Below are positions 21,041 to 32,928 of a stretch of 64,000 nt of DNA, piece after piece; position 1 is the stretch's first letter; every line of letters starts with the position of its first letter. The stretch is from Isoetes taiwanensis (Eukaryota > Streptophyta > Lycopodiopsida > Isoetales > Isoetaceae), in the NCBI GenBank assembly GCA_021234155.1, contig JAJEKV010000060.1, positions 682,001 through 746,000 of the forward strand. Direction: 5' to 3'. A program made the translations under genes and the position numbers. Below the pieces are notes generated by a model that was given only the letters and a program-made list of their open reading frames with translations, searched no databases and had not been told where the DNA came from.

Positions 21041-22426
21041 GATGTAATTGTTGGAGCCATCAAGCAAAATACCACAGCATTATCCTAACACCTTAAACCT
21101 AAACACAAACTCCGGAAAACCTTGCTCGGGAAAACCTTGCTTCCGAGTCATGTGCACGAAGGTATCAGAGCTCCTCTGCATGGTAATCCTCTAAACTAGT
21201 GGCTAGACGTTATAGTTTGGCAGCTCCCCAATTCCAAACAATTGCATCAGAATATCTTTGTCATACTTCTGCATAGGAATCCTTTAAATCATTGACTAAG
21301 CTTCCTAAGGAGTATGGATGCAATAGAATTGACAATTCCTATTTGAAACAGTTAACTATCCATTTGGCACTACTTAATTTGTTTATCTGAAATTATTTTC
21401 TCAGTCTAGACTTAGTGTGATTTATCTAGACGATGGTGAAAATTAGTTGCTCGTGTCCTTTCAGAAAAGTTCAGCCTACTGTAACCGTAACCTGCTGCAG
21501 TCTTATCCATTAACTTTCTTCGTATTTAGATTAGTGGGTAATGCCTAACTATCTAATTCTTTCTCATTGTAACTTCCTTTTTTAAGATACTTCGTTTGAG
21601 GATTTCTCAATATGCTTATGGATGATATTGCATTATGCATATGTAGGTTTTTTGCAAAATTTGAATTGGGTGGAAAGATTATCTCTTAAGGGCCTTTATT
21701 CTTGTTTAAATGGCAATCTTGCTGGAGTTCTGCTGTAAGTGCTTTCTTCCCTTTTACAGGTTATAATCTCCATAGAAAACTTTGTATCAAAGACATGACT
21801 GTATGAAGAATCATAATATCTTAGACAACTTATGCAACAAGCAAACAATTGTTAAGACTCCTAAGAGAACCTCCACATCCGCATGAATGTTTGGTGCTTA
21901 TGACAAACAGGATTGATGCACCATACTGTGCTCGAATTGTTTAAGCATGAATGCAAAGGAAGGAGGACCCTAAGTGAAGTTATTTATGCCCTTTAGAACT
22001 TTATAGGAAGTAAAGAATTATAGATGGCACAGGGGTTCCATCAAGGATCAAAAGGGACTACTTCCTTTGCCTGGAGGCAATTGAACTTGGCTAACTAATT
22101 AGGTTTGTACGAACCTATCAAGTAGAAGCTACTTAAAATATTTTCAGGTAATATTAGTTCAATTGCTGGTTCGCTCCTTCAACCTCTTGTATTGCAACCT
22201 CTTGTATTTTCCTGTAATTACATAGTTTACAACTTTGGTTGTTTTTACTTGTTAAAACTGGCCATTGAAACCAATACATGATTCAAATTAAATTCTAGTA
22301 AGAAATACATGTACTGATTGTTTCCCTTCCTATCTCAAGCACCTCATCTCCAAGGAGCATACTGTCGACTTGGTAATGTAGGCAAGTTGTTTAAAGCACG
22401 ATGCATTTTTACTTGTATTAAAGACC
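21041..22426. other. No gene recognised
   Basis: AT-rich sequence. A ggtatcagagct string at about 21,161 resembles an LTR-element primer site lacking its first T. No LTR edge or downstream retroelement protein supports it. No coding region is recognised. Confidence 0.3.
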
Positions 22427-24056
22427 TGCTTTGTCGTTTGGACAGTACAAAGGCTCCGGAATGGAGATTTAACTTCGCCATGTCGTCCGAAATAGCGAAA
22501 TTACCCTAGGGACTAAGTTATACGGTCATTTTTTGCAGCAAAAGAAACACGGACCCCCTACATGGCAGTATTCTGCACCCTCCTCTAAGGCCAATTCAAT
22601 ACGAACGTGTTGGACATGGGCTACTTTGGTGCTTCCTGGAGCAGGGGTGGTCTTCTGCCCACGAAACTTGGTCCCCAGGGTAATGTCGATGTTTCGAGTC
22701 CGTTGGCGAGTCGGATCACAGTTCGGGGTGGGGTTTTGCCCGCCCCGTGGGCTGGGGACCTTCTGAGAGAGGACCTTTGGGTCGAACTGCTTCTGGAAGG
22801 TTTTAGGTTTCCGTTTTCTGGCGTCAATGCCCTCCCACTACCTCATGACATTGTGCAAGATCCTGGTCCAATCTGTCTAGGGTATGGCCTCCAAAACGTA
22901 AACCCTGTGCCTTGCCAGGTTATTGTAGGGTTTACGTTATGGAGGCCAAAACGTGGTCAGTTGCACTTGGGACCTGGTGTACCTTTTTCGAACATGCATG
23001 CGGAGCCATGGCAACCGGAAATATGAGTTTGGATCTATTGGTGATTCCGAATCATTCCAAAAAAAATTGCTACTACAAAATGTGTTCTCGACTTCTAATT
23101 GCGACACTGGGAGGAGGATAGATCCAAACCCCATTTCGTCAGTTTCTATTGCTTCTCGTTTTCAACTGCAGCTTCTCGACCATGTCTCAAGTGCAACTGA
23201 ATAAAACTCGACCTCCATAACGTAAACCCTACAATAACACGGCAGCGCGACGGGGTTTACGTTTTGGAGGCCAAAACGTGGTCGACTTCTTTGATAACTA
23301 GGTGGACCATTTCTAAACATGCATGGGGAGCCATGAGAACTGAAATAACAGAGTTTCGATCTATTGGCCAATCCGAGTGATCCCAAACAATTTTGCGACT
23401 GCATAAGGCGCTCTAGACTTTTAATTGCAAAACTAGGAAGAGATTAAATCCAAACCCCATTCTTGCAATTTCTACTGCCTCATGTTTTCAAACGCAGCTG
23501 CTCGACCATGTCCCAAGTGCAACGGACCAAAGCCCGACCTCCATAACGTAAACCCTACAATAACCTAGCAAGGAACAGGGTTTACGTTTTGGAGGCCATA
23601 CCCTAGTCAGATTGGACCAGGATCTTGCACAATGTCATGAGGTAGTGGGAGGGCGTCGACGCAAGAAGACGGAGACCTAAAATCTTCCAGAAGCAGTTCG
23701 ACCCAAAGGTCCTCTCTGGAAGGTCCCTGGCCACGGACGCGCAACACTCCCACTCTGGAACTGTGATCTGACTCTGCCAACGGACTCGAAACATCGACAT
23801 TACCCTGGGGACCAAGTTTCGCGGGCAGAAGACCACCCCTGCTCTAGGAAGCACCAAAGTAGCCCATGTCCAACACGTTCGTAGTGAATTGGCCTTAGAG
23901 GAAGGTGCAGAATACTGCCATGTAGGGGGTTCGTGTTTCTTTTGCTGCAAAAAATGATCGTGTAACTTGGTCCCTAGGGTAATTTCGCTGTTTCGGACAA
24001 CATGGTGAAGTCAAATCTCCATTCCGGAGCCTTTGTACTGCCCGAACGACAAAGCA
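22427..24056. mobile_element. Foldback element, ~465-bp inverted arms (1.63 kb)
   Basis: The left arm (22,427-22,892) and right arm (23,592-24,056) are inverted copies of each other. The left begins tgctttgtcgtttgg and continues through caaaggctccggaatggag and tttgcagcaaaagaaacac to ggtatggcctcc. The right reads the same text in reverse complement. Small indels and about 5-10% mismatches separate them. The centre holds two ~300-bp direct units and three short hairpins. No transposase is seen. Open frames inside only reflect the repeat. Confidence 0.85.
22885..23598. repeat. Centre of the foldback element: three hairpins around two direct units
   Basis: Hairpins are at 22,885-22,949, 23,212-23,272 and 23,536-23,598. 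All are built from the pair cctccaaaacgtaaaccct / agggtttacgttttggagg (or the ataacg variant). The two intervening units (about 22,945-23,215 and 23,262-23,540) are direct copies of each other (acatgcatg.ggagccatg, aatccaaaccccatt). Each unit has its own inverted ends (gttgcacttgggac / gaccatgtctcaagtgcaac), so the structure is nested. Confidence 0.8.
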
Positions 24057-24112
24057 CGTGGGTTTCTACACGGTCGATTGCAGGACTCTATGTGTTGTAA
24101 AAAATGTTAGAC

Positions 24113-24830
24113 GAAATTGGGCGGCCGCCCAATTTCAACTACATATATATCACTATATGTGCTATGAAAAGTGAGAAACTTTTCAATTACATATTATTGC
24201 CTGCATGTTGTCATGTGCTATGAGAAGTGAGAAACTGTCGAATGAAATTGGGCCAAGGGCCTAGAATCCCCTACATGCTTCTATATGCTATGGAAAGTGA
24301 CAACTATCAAATGAAGCCCAATTTCAACTGTAAAGACATTCCTTACACGTCTCCACATCCTATGGAAAGTAACAAAATCTCGGATGAAATTGGGCGCCCG
24401 CCCAATTTCAACTACCTAGACATGACACTAGGATATAGCATTACATGCCTTCAAGTGTGAAAGTCAACTAACTATCAGCCAAAATTGGGCGCCCGCCCAA
24501 AGTGCCGAGTCGACTAACTATCAGCCAAAATTGGGCGCCCGCCCAATTTCAACTACATATATATCCCTATATGGGCTATGAAAAGTGAAAAACTATTCAA
24601 CTGCATATACCCCTGCATGATGTTATATGCTAGAAAATGTCAGATGAAATTGGGTGCCTGCCCAATTTCAAGGGCCTAGAATCCCCTACATGCCTCGATA
24701 TGCTATGGAAAGTGAGAACTACGAAATGAAATTGGGCGCAACTGTATAGACATTCCCTACATGCCTCTACGTCCTATGGAAAGTAACAAAATCTCAGTCG
24801 AAATTGGGCAAGCGCTTGCCCAATTTCAAC
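24113..24830. repeat. Tandem repeat carrying GAAATTGGGCG..CGCCCAATTTC palindromes (cluster 1)
   Basis: Perfect or near-perfect palindromes are at 24,113-24,136 (24 bp, with a NotI core), 24,386-24,409, 24,481-24,500 (half), 24,527-24,550 and 24,646-24,669. A half-site is at 24,729-24,740, and 24,800-24,827 is a perfect 28-bp palindrome with core AAGCGCTT. Between them recur phrases such as ctacatgcctc, atatgctatggaaagtga and aactacatatatat. The units are therefore diverged copies of a ~110-140-bp repeat with a palindrome in each. Confidence 0.85.
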
Positions 24831-25422
24831 TGCTTAGACATCCCTTTGCATGCACTATAGAATGAAATTGGGTACTAATAAAACTAAAACCCTTTAATAA
24901 AGTTCAATCTAGATGCAACTGGGCAACTGATGGAATTATGGAGTCCTATCTATAGATGGAGTGAACTAATCCAAAGGAGGAGCCCTTCTACAGCATAGGA
25001 TTACTAGCATAGAAAGATAAAAACAAGAATAAAACATAGAAAAAGGTATGCAATATAAAAGGATATTATGGGGAAATTAGATTACACTGATAAAACTCTA
25101 AGGGCAAGATTTATGACAGACAAAGAGAATAACCTTGACAATAAGCACCTATGATAATTCTCCCTTTGCCATATCAGTGTAGATGAAGATATCGAACTAT
25201 AAGCTATGGCCTCTTTGCTCATTGATGCAAACAAGAAGCTCAAAGAGCTAGACGTGGTGCTCTTGCGGGAGAGAAGGAAAGAATATCACCATCACGTCCC
25301 GTCTTCCACCTCCCGCCCACGATTTAAATTTGAATTTTAAACGTGGGCCTTTTGAGTTCCCCCCAAAACAATTTTTTTTGAATTTTAAATTTTCCGTCCG
25401 TGGCTTTTGAATTTTCCCTCAA
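24831..25422. other. No gene recognised
   Basis: Non-coding, AT-rich sequence with a run of t/a-rich phrases at 25,330-25,420 (gaattttaaa repeated). Nothing else supported. Confidence 0.3.
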
Positions 25423-25640
25423 AGAGAGTTTATTCTTGGCGCCCGAGATCTTTTTATGTGTTTCATTCTCCACCAAGATCGAGTTTATTCTTGGCGCCCG
25501 AGATCGAGTTTATGCATTTCATTCTCCACTAAAAGGTTGCAATTTCTTTGCGGTGCTCGAGATCCTTTTATATATTCATTCTCCACCAAATGGTTGCAGT
25601 TTCTTCTTGGCGCCCAAGATCTTTCTCTATTCTACTCAGC
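25423..25640. repeat. Four ~60-bp tandem units with ttcttggcgcccgagatc
   Basis: Units start near 25,428, 25,485, 25,540 and 25,595. They share attcttggcgcccgagatc and catttcattctccac. The last two are diverged (ggtgctcgagatcc; ggcgcccaagatc). Overlapping open frames are readings of the repeat. Confidence 0.8.
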
Positions 25641-26130
25641 AGAATTGATGCACACTTTAGTTTCTAAGGTTAGTTCCCTTGATATTGTGCAGATATTTTT
25701 ATGTGCACATATCTTTTAACTATGGTTTGTCCGGGGAAAGGTGCATGGTGCATATTGGTTTCTTTGACATGGGGTAGATATTGGGTACGTATGTATGATT
25801 ACCAAAGGACTAAGTTCTTTTCTTTCTTTTGGATGTGATCTCGTGTGTTTAATTGATGTGTTAGTTGAATATTACAGTAGCTCCAGCATATAATGTTTCT
25901 TCCATGTCATGTGCCCATCTTGTATATTATAGTAGCTCCAACTCTAGTATATGATGTTTCTTCCACACCATGTGCCCATCCTGTTGAGTTAAATCTAAAT
26001 CGGCAATGTTTTGCCAAAGCTCGCTTAAAAGGCAATGTTTTGCCAAAGCTCGCTTAAAAGTTTTCTCATCTCACCTGGAAAGCATCTATTTTCTCAATCT
26101 TTAAGAGAATGATCTCGCTATTTTAGTGGC
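25641..26130. repeat. Short local duplications
   Basis: Two adjacent copies of ggcaatgttttgccaaagctcgcttaaaa occur at about 26,001-26,060. Two copies of tattatagtagctcca/tatgatgtttcttcca occur at 25,872-25,975. No coding region is seen. Confidence 0.6.
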
Positions 26131-26712
26131 CCCAACTAGACCTATAAATTGGGCGGTCAGGATGATCTCGCTATCTTAGTGGCCCCAACTAGACCTATAA
26201 ATTGGGCGACCGCCCAATATGTCGACATGTCGACGGTGGGCAAAGTCCACAAATTGGGCAGTCCAAGAGTCCAAGATGTTGGGTGGCTGGGTAGAGTTCA
26301 CTAGGCAGAGTTCACTTTGCTTATCTATCTAAATTGGGCGGTCGTCCAATATGGGGTAAAGATCATGAAATACACCTACAGCATTTCATACCTACAAAGC
26401 AAGATTCAAAGAGCATTTGAATATTCACCTTTTAAATTGGGCGGTCGCCCAATATGAGACAAAGATCATGAGTTACACCTGCAGCATCTCATACCCACAA
26501 ATCAAGATTCAAAGAGCATTTGAATATTCTTTTAAACCCAATTTCACACATAAATCATGAGTACACCCTGCAGCATTTTCATACCCATAAAGAATATACT
26601 CTCCCCTAAATTGGGCGGTCGCCCAATATGGGGCAAAACCTGAGATGCAAAAACAAGCTCCTAGCCAGATGAAATTGGGCGGCTGCCTTATTTATAGACT
26701 TTTTGCCAAAAC
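26131..26712. repeat. AAATTGGGCGGTCGCCCAATAT palindrome repeats (cluster 2)
   Basis: Copies are at 26,145-26,159 (half), 26,199-26,220, 26,331-26,352, 26,434-26,453, 26,608-26,630 and 26,671-26,690, with a further one at about 27,938-27,960. Flanking text also repeats: ctgcagcat.tcatacc.acaaa.caagattcaaagagcatttgaatatt. The core is the same as cluster 1, but the right arm ends CCCAATAT, so the palindrome is slightly shorter. Confidence 0.8.
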
Positions 26713-27937
26713 TTCAGTGCCTACGATCGACGGCGGGGAAGGCATTCGCCCGTGGGGACCTCGGCGGCGCCGCCACCGAAGGTGCATTACCTGGCGGCGG
26801 AGCCGCGAAAAGTGCCCGAATAGCGGCGGCGCCGAGAGAGGCGGCGAGGGCGGAATGCCCCCGCTTCCGACACGGACGTAATAAACGCTAGGCGAAATTA
26901 CGAACATGATCGTGGCTATGGCGATCACTTGGTCAGGAAGCTGTCCAGTTTTTGGCCTTTTAGAAAGTCATTTATACAAAAGCTTGAAGAATAGCTTGAT
27001 CCATGCACGATTCAACAAGATAACGAAATGCAAAAAAAAAGACAAACAAAATCATTCCGCATTCCATCTGCAGACAAAAAATGCAAGATCTTAAAACATT
27101 TGCTTGCTATCGGCATAGCTGACATAAAACGGCTGAAAACTTTGATCTAAGCCAGATCAGAGTAATCTAAACATCTAGAAGCAAGCTTTCGGGTTCCTTT
27201 AGTCAAGAAGCTTCGTCATTCTGATGATAAAATCGCGCAGTTGCTCCTTTGCCAGAACAAAATAAAGAGCAAGAAACCTGCCTCAGCTTTTTCACAAGAA
27301 AACATCTTCGAACTTTGTAATGCCACGAAGGTTGCCTCTTCGGCGTCATCTTCGCCGGAACAAAATAAAAAGCAAGAAACCTGCCTCACCTATGGCTGCC
27401 GTAGCTCCCCTGCATGCTTAAACCTCCGCTGTGGCTAACATAACTGCTGATTCCGCTTTGCATATCGCCATACCTGGCTCTGGAACGAACATGGCAACAA
27501 GAAGCATCGCAATAGCTGGCTTCAGAACAGGGCAAATAGGGATTCCGCTTTGCATAGCGCCATACTTGGCTCCGGAACGAACATGGCAACGAAATAGAAC
27601 CTGGGTCCAAAACGAACATGGAAACAAGAAGCAGCGCAATAGCTGGCTCCGGAACAGGGCAAACAGCGCAAATAGGGATTCCGCTTTGTATAGCGCCATA
27701 CCTGGCAGCGCAATAGCGCAATAGGCAAACAGGGAAGCGGCAGAATGAACAGGGCAAACAGGGGCCAGGGAGAGGGAAGAGGCGGCGCCGCTCCGCAAGT
27801 GGCGGAGGATATTGCATGAAATAAAACATGCAAAATTTAACAGTAATTTCGCCCTAGCGTTTATTACATACAAGTGATCTGAGAATACAAGTAGTTTGAG
27901 ATTCAACGAGCATCTGAATCCTCGTATTCCTACCATT
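26713..27937. repeat. Unit with GC-rich flanks and inverted gtaataaacgctaggcgaaatta ends
   Basis: 26,713-26,880 is strongly GC-rich (ggcggcgccgcc, gcggcggcgccgag). At 26,878-26,900 gtaataaacgctaggcgaaatta appears, and its reverse complement lies at about 27,844-27,868. A GC-rich block (ggcggcgccgctccgc) sits inside the right copy, whereas on the left it lies outside. Within are a 35-bp direct pair at 27,256/27,358 (aacaaaataaagagcaagaa) and three tandem units at 27,449-27,740. The unit is flanked by cluster-2 palindromes with similar 3' text (ttttgcca). It is probably a non-autonomous insertion; no transposase is seen. Confidence 0.5.
27449..27740. repeat. Three tandem units of 92-130 bp
   Basis: Each begins gattccgctttgcatagcgc. 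They continue with catacctggctccggaacg and aacatggcaac, then caatagctggctccggaaca. They start near 27,450, 27,540 and 27,676. Long open frames on both strands here arise because the unit lacks stops; they are not genes. Confidence 0.8.
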
Positions 27938-29425
27938 TAAATTGGGCGACTGCCCTATTTGTAGGCCATTTTTGCCAGAAATTTCCATACATGTGATCTC
28001 CTTATTACTAGAAGCATTTACAGATCCTAAGATTCATAGAGAATTTATAGCCAACATAAATTTGAATCCTCATCTTACTTATGCATATTAGGCCGGATTT
28101 GAGGCCCCAAAATTTTCAGAGAAGTAGGGCAGTGATATTTCGCAAGATAGGTGTCTTCTGAACATCTCTTGCTTGACAAATCGGTGGCCTTATTCTCAGG
28201 TAAGATTGCGCAGGAGCCAGATTCATTGCATTGTCAACCAAAACCTCTGTTGCGACCTGTTCCCATCTAACTGGTGCCCAACTACGCATTTGAAGCCTCT
28301 GTTACGACCTTTGCCCATCTAAAGATTCTGTTAGCTGTGGCCGCCTAGCTGCATGAACTCTAGCTTTGGGATACGGCGGCATCTCTACCGACCAAAGAAG
28401 ACTGTGGCCGTCCATAGCCAAGCAGCTCGCTATGCCATCGCCGCCCTGTTACATAGACAATAAATTAGGGTTAGGTTACAACAAATAAGAAATTCGTTGC
28501 CCTAATTGGTTTTTTGGGTTGCCCGTAGGGGGCAACCCTCTTGTTGGAGGGTGGAGTGACGTTTAAAAGGCCTTGATTTATTTTAAGTATAATATGCCAT
28601 AAAAAATTCTATATAGGCGGTTGCGATTGCTTGTGCTTTTTTAGGGTTTTGTGAGACCCAGTGACACTTAGACGGCCAAGATTCATTTGGGATGTTTAAC
28701 GGTAGACGGTAGAGATTGTTTGGGATGACTGGCATTGGCGAGGGCAAGATGTGGGGCTCAGCTCCGGCTTCTTGTGGCGATTTGGGGATGATTGCTTCAA
28801 CGGTGCGAGATATGTTTTAGGGATGAACGAAGACTATCTACCCTGTTGAATATTATAGTAAGAAAGCGCAGGAGTTGTGGAGACTTATGATATAGGTTTC
28901 AAGTTGCAGATTTTAGATTTCAGGGCTTACGACGGAAGAAAAAGATATGAAGTAAACAATTTGCTTGAATTTTAAGGGAGCTTTATCCATCTGCAGGGTC
29001 GGAATGATGACCCTATGCCTAGAAATCCATAAATTTGGCCTCGGATCAGACATCTAAAGGTTGTTCTGCTTGATGGGTCTAAAAAACGGCCTCTAAACTC
29101 TGTTTTGCCTGCTATTTCCCATGCTATTATAGCTGAATGATGTGCCCACAGTTTAGAAAGCAACAAATTGAGTCTATTAGCCAACTTAGAGGCATGAAAT
29201 CAGATATTTGAAGCCTGTATGATGTGCCCACAACCTAAAACCCACCAAATCGGGTCTGGTAGCTGCAAATCCAGCTTGATGGGGCTTAAAATCGGCCTCT
29301 GTACTCTGTTCTTCTTGATGGGTGTTCAAATTCCGCATGATATTGATGTTCTGTCTTTTCATTTAGGTCTTTTGTATCGATTTGATTTGGCATTGCTTGT
29401 CAATTAATGGATTAATCGCTTCTGC
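27938..29425. other. No gene recognised
   Basis: Mixed-composition sequence with small duplications: cctctgttgcgacct / cctctgttacgacct near 28,250-28,310, and gatgtgcccaca at 29,140 and 29,221. No supported coding region. Confidence 0.3.
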
Positions 29426-29428
29426 AGA

Positions 29429-30320
29429 TCATTAAGGTTGAAGAAGCATTGACAGCTCTGCCTGGTGCCTGCAAGGTTTATGGGGAAACGGAACTTGCAC
29501 TTAGATGCTTTTGGCAGCTAGTCCGTATCACAATAGTCTGTAATTGTGCATCGCTCAATGGCTCCTCTAAATCATTGGTTATTATATATGCTTTCTATTT
29601 TTTTGATGCGACTTCGTGGGAGCGCTATTCCTAATTCAATTTATGAGGTCCAGTATTGGTAGTAATCTGCACATGAGGTCGATTATTGGTAGTGATCTCC
29701 ACAACGTGGATATGGGGCAGGAACTTATTGGGATTCTAGCATGAGACTCTAGTTGTGGACGTGTAACCGATTGGACCTCGACGTCAGTGTTTTTTGCTTA
29801 GCTACCCGGTCCTGCTATGGACGTAACAATCAGCACACCAGGGGTTAACCACACATATTAGCTAGACTATTTGGAATAATAATACCACCTCCAGGAGAAG
29901 TTTATGCAACAGCTGTGTTGCCACAAGATATATATGTATTTTTTTTTTAATTTTTTTGCCATATTCTTCTACCTTCATGTTGCATTCTAACTAGTATTAT
30001 TGCGTCTATATGTTGTGCAGGAATGCATTTTGATGACCACGGTGTATACGAGCATTATGATGGATATGGTGACTATGCAATCTATATGCAATTCACATGC
30101 AGAGTCACACATGACGTTAGTATATGGTATGTTGGGCATCATAATCAACATCATCACGTCACCTTAATACATGTGTCAAAATGCAGGTCAGCACCAGCAT
30201 TGAGATAGAGACTATCGATTATGCTTGGAGTCCTTTCATTAAGAAGCTACCCAACACTTTCAAGATTCATGTGCTTGTTGCCGAAGCATATGCAATACTC
30301 ACTGGGGATGTATGTTAGTA
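29429..30320 (+). pseudogene. Possible exons of an unrecognised plus-strand gene
   Basis: Three short coding-like stretches follow acceptor-like cag sites. At about 29,429-29,510 the reading is KVEEALTALPGACKVYGETE. At about 30,022-30,100 it is HFDDHGVYEHYDGYGDYAIY. At about 30,186-30,316 it is TSIEIETIDYAWSPFIKKLP, then LVAEAYAILTG and a stop. The first and second follow tgcag at the ends of pyrimidine-rich tracts; the third follows atgcag. The spacing fits small introns, but the exons do not give me a known family and the order could be accidental. Confidence 0.3.
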
Positions 30321-30727
30321 TAAGATTGTCATGGAAGCAAGGTTTTCAAAAAAAGTCCACAAATTCAGGTATTATCCAAATTTAATGAAATTGTGCTTCC
30401 ATATGATTTCAGAATTTCTGCACTAGTTAACGATGTCAACTGCTCTGGATAAGTCCCAAAGCCAAATCTTTTTTCTTTTTCTTCTTTTTCCTTCAGCTTT
30501 GTTTCATTTTTTTTGCTTGATGAAGAATCTGTTAGAATATAACAACCCTGCCAACTCAGCAAATCATATGATGTGGCATCCATATAGGCAAAGAGTCGTG
30601 TCCCATAATAACAGTCGTGAATATATGACTATATGAAGCTATGGTGCGGGGCTTGTCCCACCACTTTTCCTCTTAGCATGGAATGGAATTTGTTTGGTTT
30701 CTTTCCATGATGATGTAATTATGCATT

Positions 30728-31810
30728 CCTAGGATGGGTCCTATGACAACATATATGTCAGCCGAGTGAAGTGGTGAAGTGGTGTTCTCATTGAGCTTTG
30801 TAAAACATTGAGTACAAATGGATCCCTCACTAGGGATAGATAAATTTGGAAATATGAACTTTAAATGCTCCGAAACTAGACAATCATCGAGAGCATGTTG
30901 AAACCGAAGAATACAACATAAAAGATGGTTTTATCCGCCACTTGGTCGATGCAAAGGTGAGAAGACTCAATGACTGCTCCTCATCGGGGAGAAGAACGAC
31001 GCCTTCTTAGGTTTTTGAGGAAACTCACGCAAATAGTTGCACGACCCCACGCACTATGGCAACCACAAGACCTTAAACAATCCTACAGAATCAAGGCTGA
31101 AAGAAAAATAACCCGTCAATGAGTTAGATGCCATAGGCAAGAATACTTGGAGGCTCCAGGGCCACGCCGAGATAGAAACAACAGCCGACCAATCGAGAAC
31201 CGTCCGCGGAATGACCATCGCGGGAAAAAACAACCGATTAGTGCTGCCTCGGAGGCTACAGCGCCACGCCGAGAAAAAACAATAAATATGATCTCGGAGG
31301 CAACAGCATCACGCCGAGAGAAAACATGAATAATAAATATTGACTCAAAGGGCTGCAAGGCGACCCAAAAAAATACATAAGATTATACAGTCTCCGAGAA
31401 GAATAAAATAATGAGTAGGCTTGGAAAGCTACAGTGCCCCACGTAGAAAACTAAAAAATAAGAACATATGCACCATAAAAAACATAGAAAGGAAACCATG
31501 GAACATTTAGAGGCTGCAGAGCGACCCAAAGTATGGAAACCAAAGACGGAGATGGTTAACGGGCTGAAAAGGAAAAGAAATGGAAAGGGATAACGGAAAA
31601 TGGAAAACGCGAATATGATCAGATGCAGACAAACCATCAAGGGAGGGAGGGTGAGGGAAACTGGTAGGATAGAGAAGATGAAAAAACTAGCTCAAGAGAA
31701 CGCCGATGACGAAACAATGAAAAAGGCTGAATAAATAGGGAGTGCAAAAAAGGGGCGTCCCCATCCAAGGAATGTCGGTTCTATTGCTATCGCAATAGAA
31801 CCGTGGCATT
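30728..31810. repeat. ~1.08-kb dispersed repeat, copy A
   Basis: Starts cctaggatgggtcctatga and ends with the palindrome cggttctattgc-tatc-gcaatagaaccg (about 31,778-31,805). The same sequence, same orientation, lies at 47,180-48,150. Its last ~140 bp recurs at 63,361-63,500. Inside is a degenerate array of ctcggaggc...gccacgccgag units. Minus-strand open frames read this array and are not genes. Confidence 0.8.
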
Positions 31811-32928
31811 GGCATTTTGCCGTCTAGCCTATGTAATAGAGATTTTGGAAAACTAGATAGGAATATAATTTTCAACATGTTGAAAGCATACGGGAAAGTT
31901 AAAATGCAGTAGATCTACTTTCTCGATATGTGCGAGTAACAATCAGATAGATATTTCCCCGAAGTGGAGGGCTATGCATATCAAATGCGAGAATAAGGTG
32001 ATTGTAGTTGTATGCTTGAGCATTTTATGTTCATGTGTCAACTCAAGAAACTATTACGTTTCATGCACATTGTATCCATCTTCAATATAGCCCTATCTTC
32101 TGAACAAAATGTGGCTTATTGCCACTTTATTTCGATCAAAAGGGATCGATGATCCTTTTATGTTTGCATCATAAGAAGCTGGAATCTTTGTTTGTGCTTT
32201 TATTCCCTGAGTACATGCTACTTGAATTGTCTAGATCTATCCCTCAAGTTCGACGCAACTATATTTACTTCGATTCTTGAAGGACTATCAAATCAAACCA
32301 GGAAATTAAATTAGGCATTTGGTCTTTCCATCTTATAGATGAACCTTAACATAGAATTAGAAGTGTATTGGCACTTATATTTACATTGATGCGCCTGTTG
32401 TCTCGAGCATTGCAGTTCCAATATAGTAACTCTCAAGTAGATTTAAACTTGACAACAATTAGGGGTAGTATTACTGCATTTTTGTAATGAATAGTTTGTA
32501 ACTCTTAGAGTGTATAGCCTATAAAAGTATCTTCTTTCAGGCATGAAAACCATCCAAGCTGTTCATATGGATGTTTTAGCATAGATTGTGCCAAATCTTT
32601 TCCTTCTTTCTGCTACCTTATTTTGAGCATGATAGTCTAAAACTCCTAGTTGCATGCGAATGCCATTTTCTGCCAATAATCTGAGCAGGCATTGAATAAA
32701 TACTTACCTCCATGATCAGTCCAGAAGGCTTTGATAGTAGCTTAAATGCTTCTCAACTTCTAGTCTCTACTTCTAAAATTATAAAAAGTTTCAGAGTTGA
32801 ACTTCAAAGGGAAAATCTTGTGCAAGTACAACTTTACTAAAACATAAGCACACTGACCTTTCAATTGCAGCAATCTTTCAATTGACTTCACATTTCACAT
32901 CGAATTCAGAGAAGCAACAATATGGATA
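31811..32928. other. No gene recognised
   Basis: AT-rich sequence without supported coding regions, lying between repeat copy A and the 3' end of the interrupted minus-strand gene. Confidence 0.35.

Noticed and set aside
21161-21173. ggtatcagagct resembling an initiator-Met primer-binding site
   Set aside because: The first T is missing, no LTR edge precedes it and no retroelement protein follows.
24113-24830. CRISPR-like array
   Set aside because: Spacers are not unique: the sequence between palindromes is itself repeated and lengths vary; the context is eukaryotic.
18464-24900. A search for the 3' LTR of element A
   Set aside because: No copy of the 9.6-11.07 kb LTR text or of a polypurine tract occurs downstream; the element is truncated at about 19,617.
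27386-27936. Overlapping long open frames on both strands (up to 172 codons)
   Set aside because: They read a three-unit tandem repeat lacking stop codons; protein text repeats with the DNA unit and has no motif.
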